DNA of 26,487 nt from JAPXSY01 sp034003585 (GTDB lineage Bacteria; Verrucomicrobiota; Kiritimatiellia; RFP12; UBA1067): the NCBI GenBank assembly GCA_034003585.1, contig JAVEYH010000038.1, positions 1 through 26,487 of the forward strand, written 5' to 3'. Positions 5,620 to 15,052 of this stretch are shown piece after piece. The notes under the pieces were generated by a model, which was not told the origin of the DNA, made no database searches, and saw only the letters and a list, made by a program, of their open reading frames with translations. A program made the translations under genes and the position numbers. Position 1 is the first letter of the stretch. Every line of letters begins with the position of its first letter.

Positions 5620-8361
5620 TCACTGGACCCCGATCAGGGTCCCGCGCGGCGCGACGGACTCGTACGCGCCCATATCCACCCAGTGCCCGTCGAGGCGCGG
5701 ACGCCCCTTCAGGTCCAGGGCATCCGCCATCCATGCCAGGATGGCGCCGGCATTGACGCACGGCGACCCCGCCTGCAGGCGCAGATCCCCCGCGCCGGGA
5801 TTCGCGAACAGCGGATCCGCCGAAAGATTGCCGCGCTGATCCGGCGTCAGCTCGGGCGCGCAACTGTAGGCCACGGCAGCGGGATCGGACGGTTCCAGAT
5901 CATCAGCCGCCTCTTCCAACAAATTGCTGACGGAGTAGTTCCCGAAGAGGATCGTGTTGGTCACGGCCCCAAGCACATAGTGTAACCCGCCGCCGCAGGT
6001 TCCCGGGATCAGATTCTTGCCGATGGTGTTGCTGACCACCGTGCAGTTCTCCACCACCCCGCCGTTCAGGTAAATGCCGCCGCCCTTGCCCTGATAGAGC
6101 GCCGAGTTCCCCCCCTCCAGCCAGTTCCGGAATACCAGGCAGTTCCGCAGCACCGGCCGGTTGACCGGGTCTTCGCACCGCACGCCCCCGCCGGTCGTGG
6201 CCAGCGAGCTCAGGCAGCGGTTGGCGCTGATCGTGCAGTTCCGGACCAGACTCGGACCGCTCATGTAAATCCCGGCACCGCGGATGCCGGTACCGCTCGC
6301 CACCGAGTTGCTGAGGATCTGGCAGGATTCGGCCACGCCGCCGAACATGCGCAATCCGGCACCCATTCCGCTGTCGTTCCCGCGCGTATAGTTCCCCGCA
6401 TTGTCGCGCAGCACACAGTTACGGATCGTCCCGCGGTGGACGATCGCGCCGAAATTCGCGCCCCGCGAGGTGAAACCGTCCACCACGGCATCGGGATGGT
6501 CGATGTCCAGATTCGGATAAACGTCCGCTCCGGACACACCGGACAGAATCGTGACGTCGGGTCCGCTGAGACTCTCGAGGGTGATGCCGCGGTCGATCAG
6601 GATCGATGCGGCGGAAGAGCCCACACTGTACTGGCCGTTGGAAACCACCACGCGCGTGGCGCCTGCGGGCGTGACCACGGCCGACCGCACCGCGTCCAGG
6701 ATGTTGGTCGAGGCCTTGGTCCAGTTATCATACGGGTACTGATGCGTGCCGTTGGGGGCGACATACGCCACGGGCACCCCCACGCGAATCGCGCCGGCAA
6801 GCGTCCATGAGGCCACCTCGTCCAGTTCATTGCTGACCGTGAGGGTCACATCATACACCCCCGCGCCATAACTGCGGTCCACCTTCGCCAGACCGCTTCC
6901 CTCTGCGGTGCCGTTGCCGAAATCCCACCGGTAATAGAGCCCGTTCGTGTTCGGCCCGAACACGGCGGCCGTGAAGGTGGTGTCCAATGTCAGCAGCGCC
7001 GCATTCGTGGCGCTCGTGAAGTGGCAGGCGAAAACCGCGCCGGCGGCCGCGTTCTCATACGCGCCGATGTCGGCTGCGGCCGTCCCGTCACCGTCACCGT
7101 CCACCGGCCGGGCGGCACCGGCCAGATCCCCGTCCGCCGACGGCGAACCACCGGCATCGACACAGGGAGAGTCGGCACGCAGACGGAAATTCGCCTGCGC
7201 GAGGTCAAGGAACCGCGGCTCCGAAGTCCGGTTCCCGTTCACGTCCGGCGTGAGCTCCGGCGCGCAGCAGTGGTGGAAAGCCCCCGCATACCCGGCATGG
7301 CCGCCGATGTTACGCTGTCCCTGACTGCCCAGACGCATGTTGTACCAGATGACGCAATTGCTGGCCACGCCGCCGTTGTTCCACTGTACGCCGACCCCAT
7401 TGTCGAGCCCGCCCGACGCCAACCCGAAGGATCCTTTGTTCCCCACGACCGTGCAGTTCACCAGCGTGCCGCCGTATAGCGCCACCCCCCCGCCGCCGAA
7501 ACTGTCGTTGTCCGTGCACTGGTTGAAGGCGATCAGGCAGTTCTCCACACGGCCTTTCATCAGGCAGACCCCGGCCCCCTCGCTGCTGGCGTCGTTCACC
7601 ACATTGCTGACGAGGGTGCAGCGCGTGAGGACACCGCCATAGACATAGGCCCCGCCGCCTTTCTGAAACGTGGAGGCCGTGCCCTGGTTGCCGGCAATGA
7701 GGCAGTCGGTCACCAGGCTTCCGGCGTCCAGATACACGCCGGTGCCCTTGTGTGCGCGGTATCCGACCTTGCCGTTCGCGAGAATCTGGCAACCGGCCAT
7801 CACCCCGTTCGTGATATGGACTCCGGCCGCAGTGGGTCCATCCTTGCAATGGTTGTCGCAGATCACGCTGTTGGTCAGCAGACCGCCGGCCACGTAAATC
7901 CCGGCGCCCGCGGTCTTCAGGGCGGAAAGGTTGTTCGAGATCACGCAGTTCCGCACCGTGCCGGCCGTGAGCAGCACGCCCGCGCCGCGGAGATCGCCTG
8001 AGGGAGCCTCGCCCTTGGCCACGGTCATCCCGTCCAGCACCGCCGCCTCGTGACTGATGCGGAAGATGCGGCTGCTGCCCGAGGAACGTTGCACGAGGGT
8101 TTCCGAGGCCCCCCCGATGCCAATCAGGGTGACCGCTTGGGTCACCGTGATTTCCGCGCCGATGTTGTACACGCCGTTACTCACATACACCGTTTCGCTG
8201 TCGCCGGCCAGGGCCACGGCGGCACCGAGGGTGGCAAGCGACTGTGCCCAGTCGGCGCCCGTGTTCGCGTCACTGCCCGATGGAGACACGTAAAGATCCG
8301 CCAAACCGGTAACGGCCGCTCCCGCCGCAAGCCATCCCGCAACGAATGCGCTTTTGTTCAT
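5620..8361 (-). CDS. Secreted giant beta-helix protein with central PKD domain and two choice-of-anchor-Q-like modules
   Basis: A 913-residue secreted protein. The ATG at 8361 is chosen because AAGGAGG (8376-8370) precedes it by 8 nt and the next residues form a signal peptide ending near GLADLYVSPSGSD. Residues about 25-365 and 545-830 are right-handed parallel beta-helix coils with recurrent units such as GVLTNCTV, NCVISNN and AGIYVAGG. Each helix closes with the same cap: ELTPDVNGN...FRLRADSPCVDAG near 365-400 and ELTPDQRGN...LRLQAGSPCVNAG near 830-870, each followed by a DIGAYE or DMGAYE ending. Between the halves, about residues 440-530, lies a PKD-type domain (YYRWDFGNGTAEGSG). The two halves look like an ancient internal duplication. 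Beta-helix proteins of this type are cell-surface or secreted and may be polysaccharide lyases or adhesins; no catalytic site can be assigned by eye. It has its own promoter. Confidence 0.85.
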   Translation of the reverse strand: MNKSAFVAGWLAAGAAVTGLADLYVSPSGSDANTGADWAQSLATLGAAVALAGDSETVYVSNGVYNIGAEITVTQAVTLIGIGGASETLVQRSSGSSRIFRISHEAAVLDGMTVAKGEAPSGDLRGAGVLLTAGTVRNCVISNNLSALKTAGAGIYVAGGLLTNSVICDNHCKDGPTAAGVHITNGVMAGCQILANGKVGYRAHKGTGVYLDAGSLVTDCLIAGNQGTASTFQKGGGAYVYGGVLTRCTLVSNVVNDASSEGAGVCLMKGRVENCLIAFNQCTDNDSFGGGGVALYGGTLVNCTVVGNKGSFGLASGGLDNGVGVQWNNGGVASNCVIWYNMRLGSQGQRNIGGHAGYAGAFHHCCAPELTPDVNGNRTSEPRFLDLAQANFRLRADSPCVDAGGSPSADGDLAGAARPVDGDGDGTAAADIGAYENAAAGAVFACHFTSATNAALLTLDTTFTAAVFGPNTNGLYYRWDFGNGTAEGSGLAKVDRSYGAGVYDVTLTVSNELDEVASWTLAGAIRVGVPVAYVAPNGTHQYPYDNWTKASTNILDAVRSAVVTPAGATRVVVSNGQYSVGSSAASILIDRGITLESLSGPDVTILSGVSGADVYPNLDIDHPDAVVDGFTSRGANFGAIVHRGTIRNCVLRDNAGNYTRGNDSGMGAGLRMFGGVAESCQILSNSVASGTGIRGAGIYMSGPSLVRNCTISANRCLSSLATTGGGVRCEDPVNRPVLRNCLVFRNWLEGGNSALYQGKGGGIYLNGGVVENCTVVSNTIGKNLIPGTCGGGLHYVLGAVTNTILFGNYSVSNLLEEAADDLEPSDPAAVAYSCAPELTPDQRGNLSADPLFANPGAGDLRLQAGSPCVNAGAILAWMADALDLKGRPRLDGHWVDMGAYESVAPRGTLIGVQ

Positions 8362-8406
8362 GTGCAGACCCTCCTTCACGTTTTACCCACAACCTCGAAT
8401 GATTTC

Positions 8407-8436
8407 ATTCTACCGGTCCGACAACCTTTGCGTCAA
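8407..8436 (-). promoter_or_regulatory. Sigma70-like promoter of the beta-helix gene
   Basis: On the minus strand TTGACG (8436-8431) and TAGAAT (8412-8407) are separated by 18 bp, each differing from consensus at one or two positions. Transcription would begin near 8400, giving a leader of about 39 nt that carries AAGGAGG before the ATG at 8361. This 117-bp gap is the largest within the leftward block and separates the isomerase and beta-helix genes from the sigma-led operon. Confidence 0.6.
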
Positions 8437-8443
8437 GACCGGT
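8412..8443. promoter_or_regulatory. Inverted repeat over the beta-helix promoter, candidate operator
   Basis: ACCGGTC at 8412-8418 and GACCGGT at 8437-8443 form perfect 7-bp inverted arms 18 bp apart (centre-to-centre 25 bp). One arm overlaps the first base of the -10 box and the other sits just outside the -35. A dimeric repressor or activator binding here would cover the promoter. No T-run follows, so it does not look like a terminator. ACCGGT is itself palindromic and not rare in GC-rich DNA, which lowers confidence. Confidence 0.4.
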
Positions 8444-8478
8444 CCCGACATCCGTTCCGCCGCAAAGCATCCCTCCCG

Positions 8479-10614
8479 TCACGGCTGAATCTCAAAAATG
8501 CCGCAGGCCAATGCGGGCAGTTCCAGCGTGGCGCGCCCGTTCACAAAGCGCACCGTCAGCCCGTCACCGCCGTCCGCCAAGGTTTTCGCGACCGTGTTTC
8601 CGGTCCCGCTGATTTCGATCCCGCCCTGTTCCGCGCGCCGCGCGTCATTCGCGAGCAGCAGATACCGTTTGCCGCCCGCCGTTTTCACACAGGCGTGCAG
8701 CGCGCGATTATCCGGAATGAAACGCGGGGCGTGCTCCCCGTTCGGCGCGAGCAGGATAGGAGACAGGTCGCGCAACTCCCCGAAGACGGCGCGCAGGGTC
8801 TCGACCGCCTGCGGATGGTCCCCCGTGTACCAGCCCTTCCCCTCGCGGTCGCGGTCGTCCCACGCGTACAGGCCGATGCCGTCGGCGCCGGCCGTCAGGG
8901 CCAGATAGGCCATGCAGCGCAGTTCGCGCACCGTCGGAATCTTGGTCGCGTATTGCGGGATCACGGTCCAGGAGGGTTTGCGGCCCGCGGAGGCTTGCAC
9001 CGTCGCGCGGGTGGCATCCGCCACAGAACGCAACGAAACACTGGGGATCGGATACGGATCGCAGCCCACGATATCGGCGCCCTGCGCCGTCTCCTGCAGG
9101 CGCGAGAAATTGTTCTGCACGATCAGGACGGGCTTGTCCGGCGTCAGCAGCTTGACGATGTTGTAACTTTCCTGAAGCTTGGTCAGATCGCCCCACGGCT
9201 CGTCAAAGGCGTACCAGACCGCGAGCGCCGGGTGATCCTGGATGTGGGGGATGTGCGCCAGATGATTGTGCGGCGTGTTGGCGTTGGCCATCACGAGGAG
9301 ACCGTTCGTCCGCGCGATTTCGGCGCTCTCCAGCCAAAGCGCCTGCAGATCGGACGCGCGGTCCTTTCCGCGTCTGGCGAGGTGCCGCAGATTGTACCCG
9401 TTGCTGAGGAGATTGAACCCCAAACGCCGGATGAGCGGAAAATCTTCGGACCGCGCGTGGTAGAGCATCAGGGGGAAAAGCGGCCGGCCGTTGACATGCA
9501 AGGTGCGGTCCTTGCCGATGCGCACGGGGCTGTCGGCCGCCGGACGGGCATTAACGACCCGCCCGCGGTGCGTGGCCACCGGCACACCCCGGGCGTCGCG
9601 GACCTGCACGGTCCAGGTGTGCAGCGTGTTGCGCCACCCGGCCGGCTCGAACAGCACGTCGCGGCGCTGCGGACCCTCCAGGCGCTCCCGACGCACGCGC
9701 TGCGCGCCGCCATACGGCCATTCGCAGAGGAACGTCGCCTCCAGCGGATACGCCAGCTTCGGATCGAGATGATCGAAGGTGAACATCAGGTTGTGCTCAT
9801 ACGGCAGCTGGTTCATGTAGATCTCCAGCGGCGCCACCGGTCCGACGGCGCGCAGACCGCGCGAGAGCCGCACCGCCGCCAGATCGCAGTCGGCGACACC
9901 CTGAAACAGGCGCAGGGGCTGATTGGTGGACGAGCAGAGCGGCTGCCGCCCGCGCAGCAGATACCGGTACCGGTCGGTCATGCCGTCGAGCCAGGTATAG
10001 ATGGCACTGCGTGATGGATCGTACGCAATGGCCAGGTGCACCCAGCGCTGCGTCTCCACATTCACCAGCCCGTTGAACATCGTGCCGCCGACGGGATAGT
10101 AATCGTACTGGCCGGGCGCATTGGTGTAAATCGTCTCTTTGGGGAAATCCATCCACGAATTGTTGAACTTATGCTCGGCCGTCAGAGTCCAGCAGAAGGA
10201 GCCGATCTTGATGGCCACGTTGCCGCCCTTGGCCGGCATCGGCGCGTTGAAGCGCACCCAGGCCTCGAAGGTCATCCCCCCCGTAAAATCGATTTTGCCG
10301 CCGTCCTCCACCACCACGCCGCTGCCCGTGCCGCCGTCGAGGTGCAGGACATGGCCCCACACCGCATCGCGGATCACCCTGCCGTGACGGATCTTGGGCG
10401 TGAAGGTTCCGGTCCGGTCCGTGAAGGCTTTGCCCTCGGCGTCGGCCCGCAACAGGAAAAGCGTTTGCGCGTCCGGCACCGGTCCGGCCGGTGCGGGCGG
10501 CCGGGGTTGCGCGCGCAACGTCGCAACCGGCAGCAGCAACCCCGCCAGCAGCGGCAGAAGTCCCGGCACCCCCCCGTGCGGCGTGGCGTTTTTTCTTCGG
10601 TGTGAAACACGCAT
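8479..10614 (-). CDS. Secreted LamG-like + TIM-barrel putative glycoside hydrolase
   Basis: A 711-residue secreted protein. The ATG at 10614 shares its A with the TGA of the TPR gene (TGATG), and a G-rich ribosome binding site lies just before it; a GTG three bases upstream is the alternative. A signal peptide (LLPLLAGLLLPVATLRAQ) ends near 38. Residues about 45-265 form a concanavalin-A/LamG-like domain (MTFEAWVRF, WVHLAIAYDPSRSAIYTWLDG). A beta-sandwich follows, then from about 370 a TIM barrel resembling clan GH-A: IQDHPALAVWYAFDEPWGD near 460-475 has an acidic DEP at the place where such barrels carry an acid/base, and a later GLYAWDD block sits on another strand. The family number cannot be given. 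The one-base overlap implies translational coupling with the TPR/CBM9-like gene. Confidence 0.78.
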   Translation of the reverse strand: MRVSHRRKNATPHGGVPGLLPLLAGLLLPVATLRAQPRPPAPAGPVPDAQTLFLLRADAEGKAFTDRTGTFTPKIRHGRVIRDAVWGHVLHLDGGTGSGVVVEDGGKIDFTGGMTFEAWVRFNAPMPAKGGNVAIKIGSFCWTLTAEHKFNNSWMDFPKETIYTNAPGQYDYYPVGGTMFNGLVNVETQRWVHLAIAYDPSRSAIYTWLDGMTDRYRYLLRGRQPLCSSTNQPLRLFQGVADCDLAAVRLSRGLRAVGPVAPLEIYMNQLPYEHNLMFTFDHLDPKLAYPLEATFLCEWPYGGAQRVRRERLEGPQRRDVLFEPAGWRNTLHTWTVQVRDARGVPVATHRGRVVNARPAADSPVRIGKDRTLHVNGRPLFPLMLYHARSEDFPLIRRLGFNLLSNGYNLRHLARRGKDRASDLQALWLESAEIARTNGLLVMANANTPHNHLAHIPHIQDHPALAVWYAFDEPWGDLTKLQESYNIVKLLTPDKPVLIVQNNFSRLQETAQGADIVGCDPYPIPSVSLRSVADATRATVQASAGRKPSWTVIPQYATKIPTVRELRCMAYLALTAGADGIGLYAWDDRDREGKGWYTGDHPQAVETLRAVFGELRDLSPILLAPNGEHAPRFIPDNRALHACVKTAGGKRYLLLANDARRAEQGGIEISGTGNTVAKTLADGGDGLTVRFVNGRATLELPALACGIFEIQP

Positions 10615-13058
10615 CACTGTCCCCCCTTTTCTTTCTCCTGCCCGGATTCGAAACGCCTGCGTTCCAGATAGGCGGCGCGCCGGGCCTCAATCACGAATTT
10701 CAGGTTCATCAGCGCGGGCACGGCCTCGTCATAGATCGCCTCGACCTCCGCATCCGTCATGTCGAGGGTGACCTTCACCGCCAATGCGTCGAAACGCGCG
10801 CATAGCGGCGCCACCTCGGACGCGTAGAAGGCGGGATCGCCCAACTCGGCGTCACGCCAGAAATCCAGCACCCCCGCATGTTCGCCGCGCGTGATTTTCG
10901 CTTTGGCGTAGGCGGCGAACGCGCGATAGACCAGTTTCCGTTTGATCGCCGTGCGGTCGGCCGGCGTCATCGCGAAAACGATCTCCCCGAGGCTGGAGCG
11001 GCCATGGATGGTTTTGCAGCCGCTCCAGCTCTTGCCACCGCCCGCACCCCAGCGGATCACGTCGAACTCCCATACCACCCCGGTTTCGGGCAGTTTGTCG
11101 AAATACAGTTCCCAGGGGAAGAAGAGGTGCGTGACGTACCCGTCCGCGAGGATCCGGTGGTCGCCGCGGAACCGGCTTCCGGGCTCGTTCCGTGCCTGGC
11201 GGTGCTGCGGCGTGTCATACTGGCTCTGCCAGGTGGTGATCGCCCCGGTCTGGAGGCGCACCATGAACACCACATAGGCCTGCCGGGCGCCCGGCGCGAA
11301 GTACCCTTCATAACTGCCGCCCTCGGCGAGACCCGCCGCCACGGCCCGCGCGCGCGGATCTGCGGAGCGAATGAAGAAGTGGATCCCCTCCGCATCACAG
11401 GCGCCGGCGAAAAAACCACGCGTGTCGGCGGCGTTCGCAGCCGGATCCCCCTCGCCGACCGCGCGGTCGCCGGTTGAGACATCCGTGGCCAGCGCCAGGG
11501 CCAGATCGCCGCCGAAGGCGCGGTCGAGCGGGGCCTGAAGCCGCGCGTCCGCCGCCAGCGGCGACGCGAGAAAAGCGTCGATCGACGCGGGCGCGTCGGA
11601 CCGGAAGGCGACCGTATACCGGCGTTTCGGTTCCGGCACAAAGAGCGTCTCATGCAATGCGTGCAGCCCGCGCGCCGCAGGTTCCCGGTTGGCCATCAGC
11701 GCGCTCCGCGCCGCCTTGGCCACCCGTTCCGGGCGTTCCGCGGCCGGCACCGCGCGCGCCGCCTGAAGCAGCGTCGCGGCCTTCGCGCGGAAAACGTCCG
11801 GGGAGCCTTCGAAGGTCAGCGCCGCATGCGTCAGGGCGAACTGCAGCCGGTCTCCGTCCGCGAGCCGCGTGTCCGCGCCGGCCTCCGCCGCGGCGCGGAC
11901 AGCTTCGTCCAGCCGGCCCTGTGCGGCCAGGGCGTTCACGTGATAGAGGCGGCTGTTGCCGAGCTGGGCCTGCGTCAGCCCGGGCGACTTCAGCGATTCC
12001 GACGCCGCCCACACGGCGAAGGGATACGCGCCGCGGCGCATCGCGGTGCGCAGGGCCGAGAGCAAATAGGCGTTGCCGTGACGCGCGGGGTCCTGCCGCA
12101 ATAGCGGTGCCGCGTAGCGGAGCCACGCCTCGCGTGCAGGCCCGAACTGGCTGTGCCGGGCCGCGAGGTCCATCAGTTTCACCAGCATGGGCCAACGCTC
12201 CGCATCCGTGATTCCGGGTGCGGCCAGCGCCGCCGACAACACCGCGCAGGCTTTTTCGGGGGCCCCCTCCTGCAGACGCACTTCCGCCGCCTCGAGCGGC
12301 AAGGCCACCGATGTCAGGATCCGGACCGCCTCATCCTGCCGGCCCTCTGCGGCCGCGGCGCCGGATGTGAGCCGGGCGGCTTGCTGCGGAGCATCCGCAA
12401 CCCCCTGAAGCGCGGTGATCCGGCCGGCGGTGGCGCGCACCGCATCGAACCGTTCCATCCGCAGCAGCAGACCGCCCAGTTGCGACAGCGCCGCAGCCTG
12501 TTCGGCGGGCGTCAGCCCCGGCAGCGACAGCGCGGCCTGCGCCTGGTCCAGCGCGGCCTGCTCATCAAAACGGTCCAACTGGGCATGGGCGATCATTCCG
12601 AGTGCCGCCACCTTGTCGGCGTTCCGCATTTCGGGATCCGACACCACAGGCGTCATGACGGCGATCACCCGGTCAGCCGCCTCGGCGCGCTTCTCCATCT
12701 CCGCGATTTTGACGCGCAGGCGGTACCGGTCCGCGGCCCCCACATCCGGAAGCGCCAGACCGCGCTCACATACGGTCACCGCCTCCGCGGTGCGTTTTTC
12801 CGAAAGATAGGTGCCGGCGATCGCGAGCCACGCGTTGACGCGCTCCGCGGGCGTCGCATCCGGCAGTGCCGCCACGCGCTCGTACGCCTCGCGCGCCCCG
12901 GCGTAATTCCGGTCGCGCGCCGTGTCCGCGGCCTGCCGCATCATTCCGGAAATCCGCGCGCGCCGGACGGCGGGCGTTTCCGGCCGGACCGCGTCGCCAC
13001 GCGCAGGAACGGCGGCGATCCCCGCACAGATGATTAACCCGATAAGGTGTTTCCTCAT
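10614..13058 (-). CDS. Secreted TPR-repeat protein with C-terminal CBM9-like domain
   Basis: An 814-residue protein starting with a Sec signal peptide (MRKHLIGLIICAGIAAVPARG). The first ~450 residues are helical repeats of TPR type, for example ARDRNYAGAREAYERVAAL and LGMIAHAQLDRFDEQAALDQA. Residues about 473-695 form a beta-rich domain that resembles the carbohydrate-binding family 9/DOMON group (FRSDAPASIDAFLASPLA, YVTHLFFPWELYF, VWEFDVIRWGAGGGKSWSG), where CBM9-like domains of outer-surface and cell-bound proteins have a comparable FP-W pattern. A last helical part follows. GAGGAG sits 9-12 nt before the ATG at 13058. Its stop overlaps the next start by one base. It could hold a substrate or organise the enzymes encoded around it. 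The combination of TPR and CBM9-like domains is unusual. Confidence 0.75.
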   Translation of the reverse strand: MRKHLIGLIICAGIAAVPARGDAVRPETPAVRRARISGMMRQAADTARDRNYAGAREAYERVAALPDATPAERVNAWLAIAGTYLSEKRTAEAVTVCERGLALPDVGAADRYRLRVKIAEMEKRAEAADRVIAVMTPVVSDPEMRNADKVAALGMIAHAQLDRFDEQAALDQAQAALSLPGLTPAEQAAALSQLGGLLLRMERFDAVRATAGRITALQGVADAPQQAARLTSGAAAAEGRQDEAVRILTSVALPLEAAEVRLQEGAPEKACAVLSAALAAPGITDAERWPMLVKLMDLAARHSQFGPAREAWLRYAAPLLRQDPARHGNAYLLSALRTAMRRGAYPFAVWAASESLKSPGLTQAQLGNSRLYHVNALAAQGRLDEAVRAAAEAGADTRLADGDRLQFALTHAALTFEGSPDVFRAKAATLLQAARAVPAAERPERVAKAARSALMANREPAARGLHALHETLFVPEPKRRYTVAFRSDAPASIDAFLASPLAADARLQAPLDRAFGGDLALALATDVSTGDRAVGEGDPAANAADTRGFFAGACDAEGIHFFIRSADPRARAVAAGLAEGGSYEGYFAPGARQAYVVFMVRLQTGAITTWQSQYDTPQHRQARNEPGSRFRGDHRILADGYVTHLFFPWELYFDKLPETGVVWEFDVIRWGAGGGKSWSGCKTIHGRSSLGEIVFAMTPADRTAIKRKLVYRAFAAYAKAKITRGEHAGVLDFWRDAELGDPAFYASEVAPLCARFDALAVKVTLDMTDAEVEAIYDEAVPALMNLKFVIEARRAAYLERRRFESGQEKEKGGQ

Positions 13059-13077
13059 GACTGCTTTCTCCTCTGAG

Positions 13078-15021
13078 CTATTCGAGCGCTTGAAGTTCCA
13101 GAATGCGTGCGATCATCTCCGCGCGGGCGGCGTTCAGATCGGCCGACAGCCCGTCAAACGAGGCGAGATACTGCAACGCTTTGCGGCCGGCATAGACAGC
13201 GGACACCTGCGGCGATGCGGCCGCCCTGCGCGCCAGACGCTGGAGCAGCGTCGCGTACCGGATGTCGTCGACCCCCTCGCGGAACCCCTCCCAGGCCAGG
13301 GTGTCCACCAGCCCGTCGCGCGTGGCGTAGGCATAAACCATCGGCTTGTAAGTATCCTTGGCGAGATCGTTCCAGGGGCCGACGGAAAACGCATAGTTCA
13401 TGATCATGCTGAAGTTGGCGAAATAGGCGGCAAGGCCGTTCTGCCGCCGCGCATAGGCGGGATTTTCCGAGCCCACATGCTGGCCGGCATACCATCCGAC
13501 GTAGGCATGGCCGATCTCATTCCACTTCCGGGTGTGCTCCTGCTCTTCCGGAAAACCGGCGGCGGGATGCATGTCGTAAAGATATCCGGCCTTATGGTAC
13601 AGCGACCCGTGGCCGGCCGTGAAAAAGCGGAGTCCCGCCTCGTGATACACCTTCCAATCGGGGCGCATCTTCACGATCCACGAGGCACCCGGCTCGTCGC
13701 CGCTCTGCAGAAAGACATTCGTGTGCCCGACCGTCTCCTCAAAGAACCGGACACGCTCCCTGGCGGCGCGGCGGGTTTTGCGGACCCCGTCGTACGAGGG
13801 GCCGCCGGCGATCAGGCGGCAGCCGATCAGCGGGTCGGTGCGCATGCCGGCCTCTTTCATGAGTTCGAGGATGCGTCGCACATCCGGCCCGATGTCGTCG
13901 CGCATCTTGTAGATCGTCATGTTATGACGCGCCATGTTGCGCAGGATCGCGAGAAACTGCTTCTCGGCCAGCGCGCGGTCCATACCGTTGTCGTCCATCA
14001 GGATCTCGAAGTTCACGTAGTTGTAAAGCGTGACCAGAAAATCGCGCTCCGGATCGAAGTAGGCCTTCGGCTGGGGCAGTTCGAACGGCAGCACGTTCAG
14101 GGCCACGGGGATCGTCGCGATCACCTGGCCATCGGCCGCGGTGGCGGTGATCGTGCCGCGGTAAAGGCCGGCGGGCGTGCCGGCGTTGACCCGCGCGGTC
14201 AGCCAGAACTGCTTGAAGGCCCCGGCCGGGAGCGCGACCGGCTGCAGGGTCTCCGCATCCCGGAACGAGGGTTCGCTCATCGGGCGGAACGAGGTGTACC
14301 GGCGGTAATCCCCGTCGAAACTCGAATCGATCACCTTGGGCGGGGAGATCCACTGATGGATTTCCCCCTCCGGCTTGCGCAGGCGCGCGTAATTGGCCCG
14401 CGCGACCGTGTCGACCTTCACCAGGTCCTCATCATGAAGCAACAGTTCCGGCAGCAGATCGAGCCCCGTGTCCGAGAAGTAACTGAACCAGCCGTTCCGG
14501 TTCTGGTACCAGACTTTGACGACTTTCAGATCGAGCTGTTCCGCAGCCACGGTCTGGCCGCGCGCGTTTTTCAGGGCACTGACCGCAAACCGCGTTTTGC
14601 CGAGATCCCGGAAAGGATAGACCACAAACGAGGCGGGCTCGTATTCGTCGCCCGCGGCGGTGATCCGGATCTCGCCCAGGACGCTCCCGTCCGACGGATA
14701 GGTGTCGGGCAGCCGGATCCGATCGCTCAGCGCGGGCACCGCATACCAGACCGCTGCGGCTTGGCGGGCCGCGGCCGGATGCGGCGCCAGCGCCTCCGCC
14801 ACGCGCACGGCATGGACGACCGCGCGCGACGGCGCACCGGGACGCCGGAGGGCATTCAGATGTGAGGCCATCGCCCCTTCCGCCGCGCCGGCGAGCACCG
14901 GCAGGCGCGCCTCCCATGCGGCGATCTGACGCTCACTCCACGTTTCCGTCTGCGCCGCGACCGCGAGGGTCCAGCCGGCCAGCGCCATCAGCCCGGCTTT
15001 TCTTATCCGTTTGGGTCTCAT
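13078..15021 (-). CDS. Secreted putative glycoside hydrolase, DUF4091-like
   Basis: A 647-residue secreted protein. AAGGAG lies 8 nt before the ATG at 15021, directly followed by a signal peptide (RKAGLMALAGWTLAVAAQ); an ATG at 15060 would add 13 residues and overlap the previous gene. After a helical N-terminal segment, about residues 120-320 form beta-sandwiches (GEIRITAAGDEYEPASFVVYP, TPAGLYRGTITATAADG) typical of proteins that precede a DUF4091-like TIM barrel. The barrel covers about 330-600, with VFLQSGDEPGAS carrying an acidic DEP and YVGWYAGQHVGSENP, and ends in LAWEGFREGVDDIRYATLL, the hallmark of DUF4091 C-termini (WEGxREGxxDxRY). Members are thought to be glycoside hydrolases but the activity is unproven. 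It lies 19 nt ahead of the TPR gene. Confidence 0.78.
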   Translation of the reverse strand: MRPKRIRKAGLMALAGWTLAVAAQTETWSERQIAAWEARLPVLAGAAEGAMASHLNALRRPGAPSRAVVHAVRVAEALAPHPAAARQAAAVWYAVPALSDRIRLPDTYPSDGSVLGEIRITAAGDEYEPASFVVYPFRDLGKTRFAVSALKNARGQTVAAEQLDLKVVKVWYQNRNGWFSYFSDTGLDLLPELLLHDEDLVKVDTVARANYARLRKPEGEIHQWISPPKVIDSSFDGDYRRYTSFRPMSEPSFRDAETLQPVALPAGAFKQFWLTARVNAGTPAGLYRGTITATAADGQVIATIPVALNVLPFELPQPKAYFDPERDFLVTLYNYVNFEILMDDNGMDRALAEKQFLAILRNMARHNMTIYKMRDDIGPDVRRILELMKEAGMRTDPLIGCRLIAGGPSYDGVRKTRRAARERVRFFEETVGHTNVFLQSGDEPGASWIVKMRPDWKVYHEAGLRFFTAGHGSLYHKAGYLYDMHPAAGFPEEQEHTRKWNEIGHAYVGWYAGQHVGSENPAYARRQNGLAAYFANFSMIMNYAFSVGPWNDLAKDTYKPMVYAYATRDGLVDTLAWEGFREGVDDIRYATLLQRLARRAAASPQVSAVYAGRKALQYLASFDGLSADLNAARAEMIARILELQALE

Positions 15022-15052
15022 TCGGTTCTCTCCTTGTTTCCCGTGACCGCGC

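Noticed and set aside
5614..5621. GACCGGTC palindrome as an operator for the isomerase gene
   Set aside because: It is a single short palindrome in a GC-rich context at the end of the beta-helix gene, with no promoter boxes around it.
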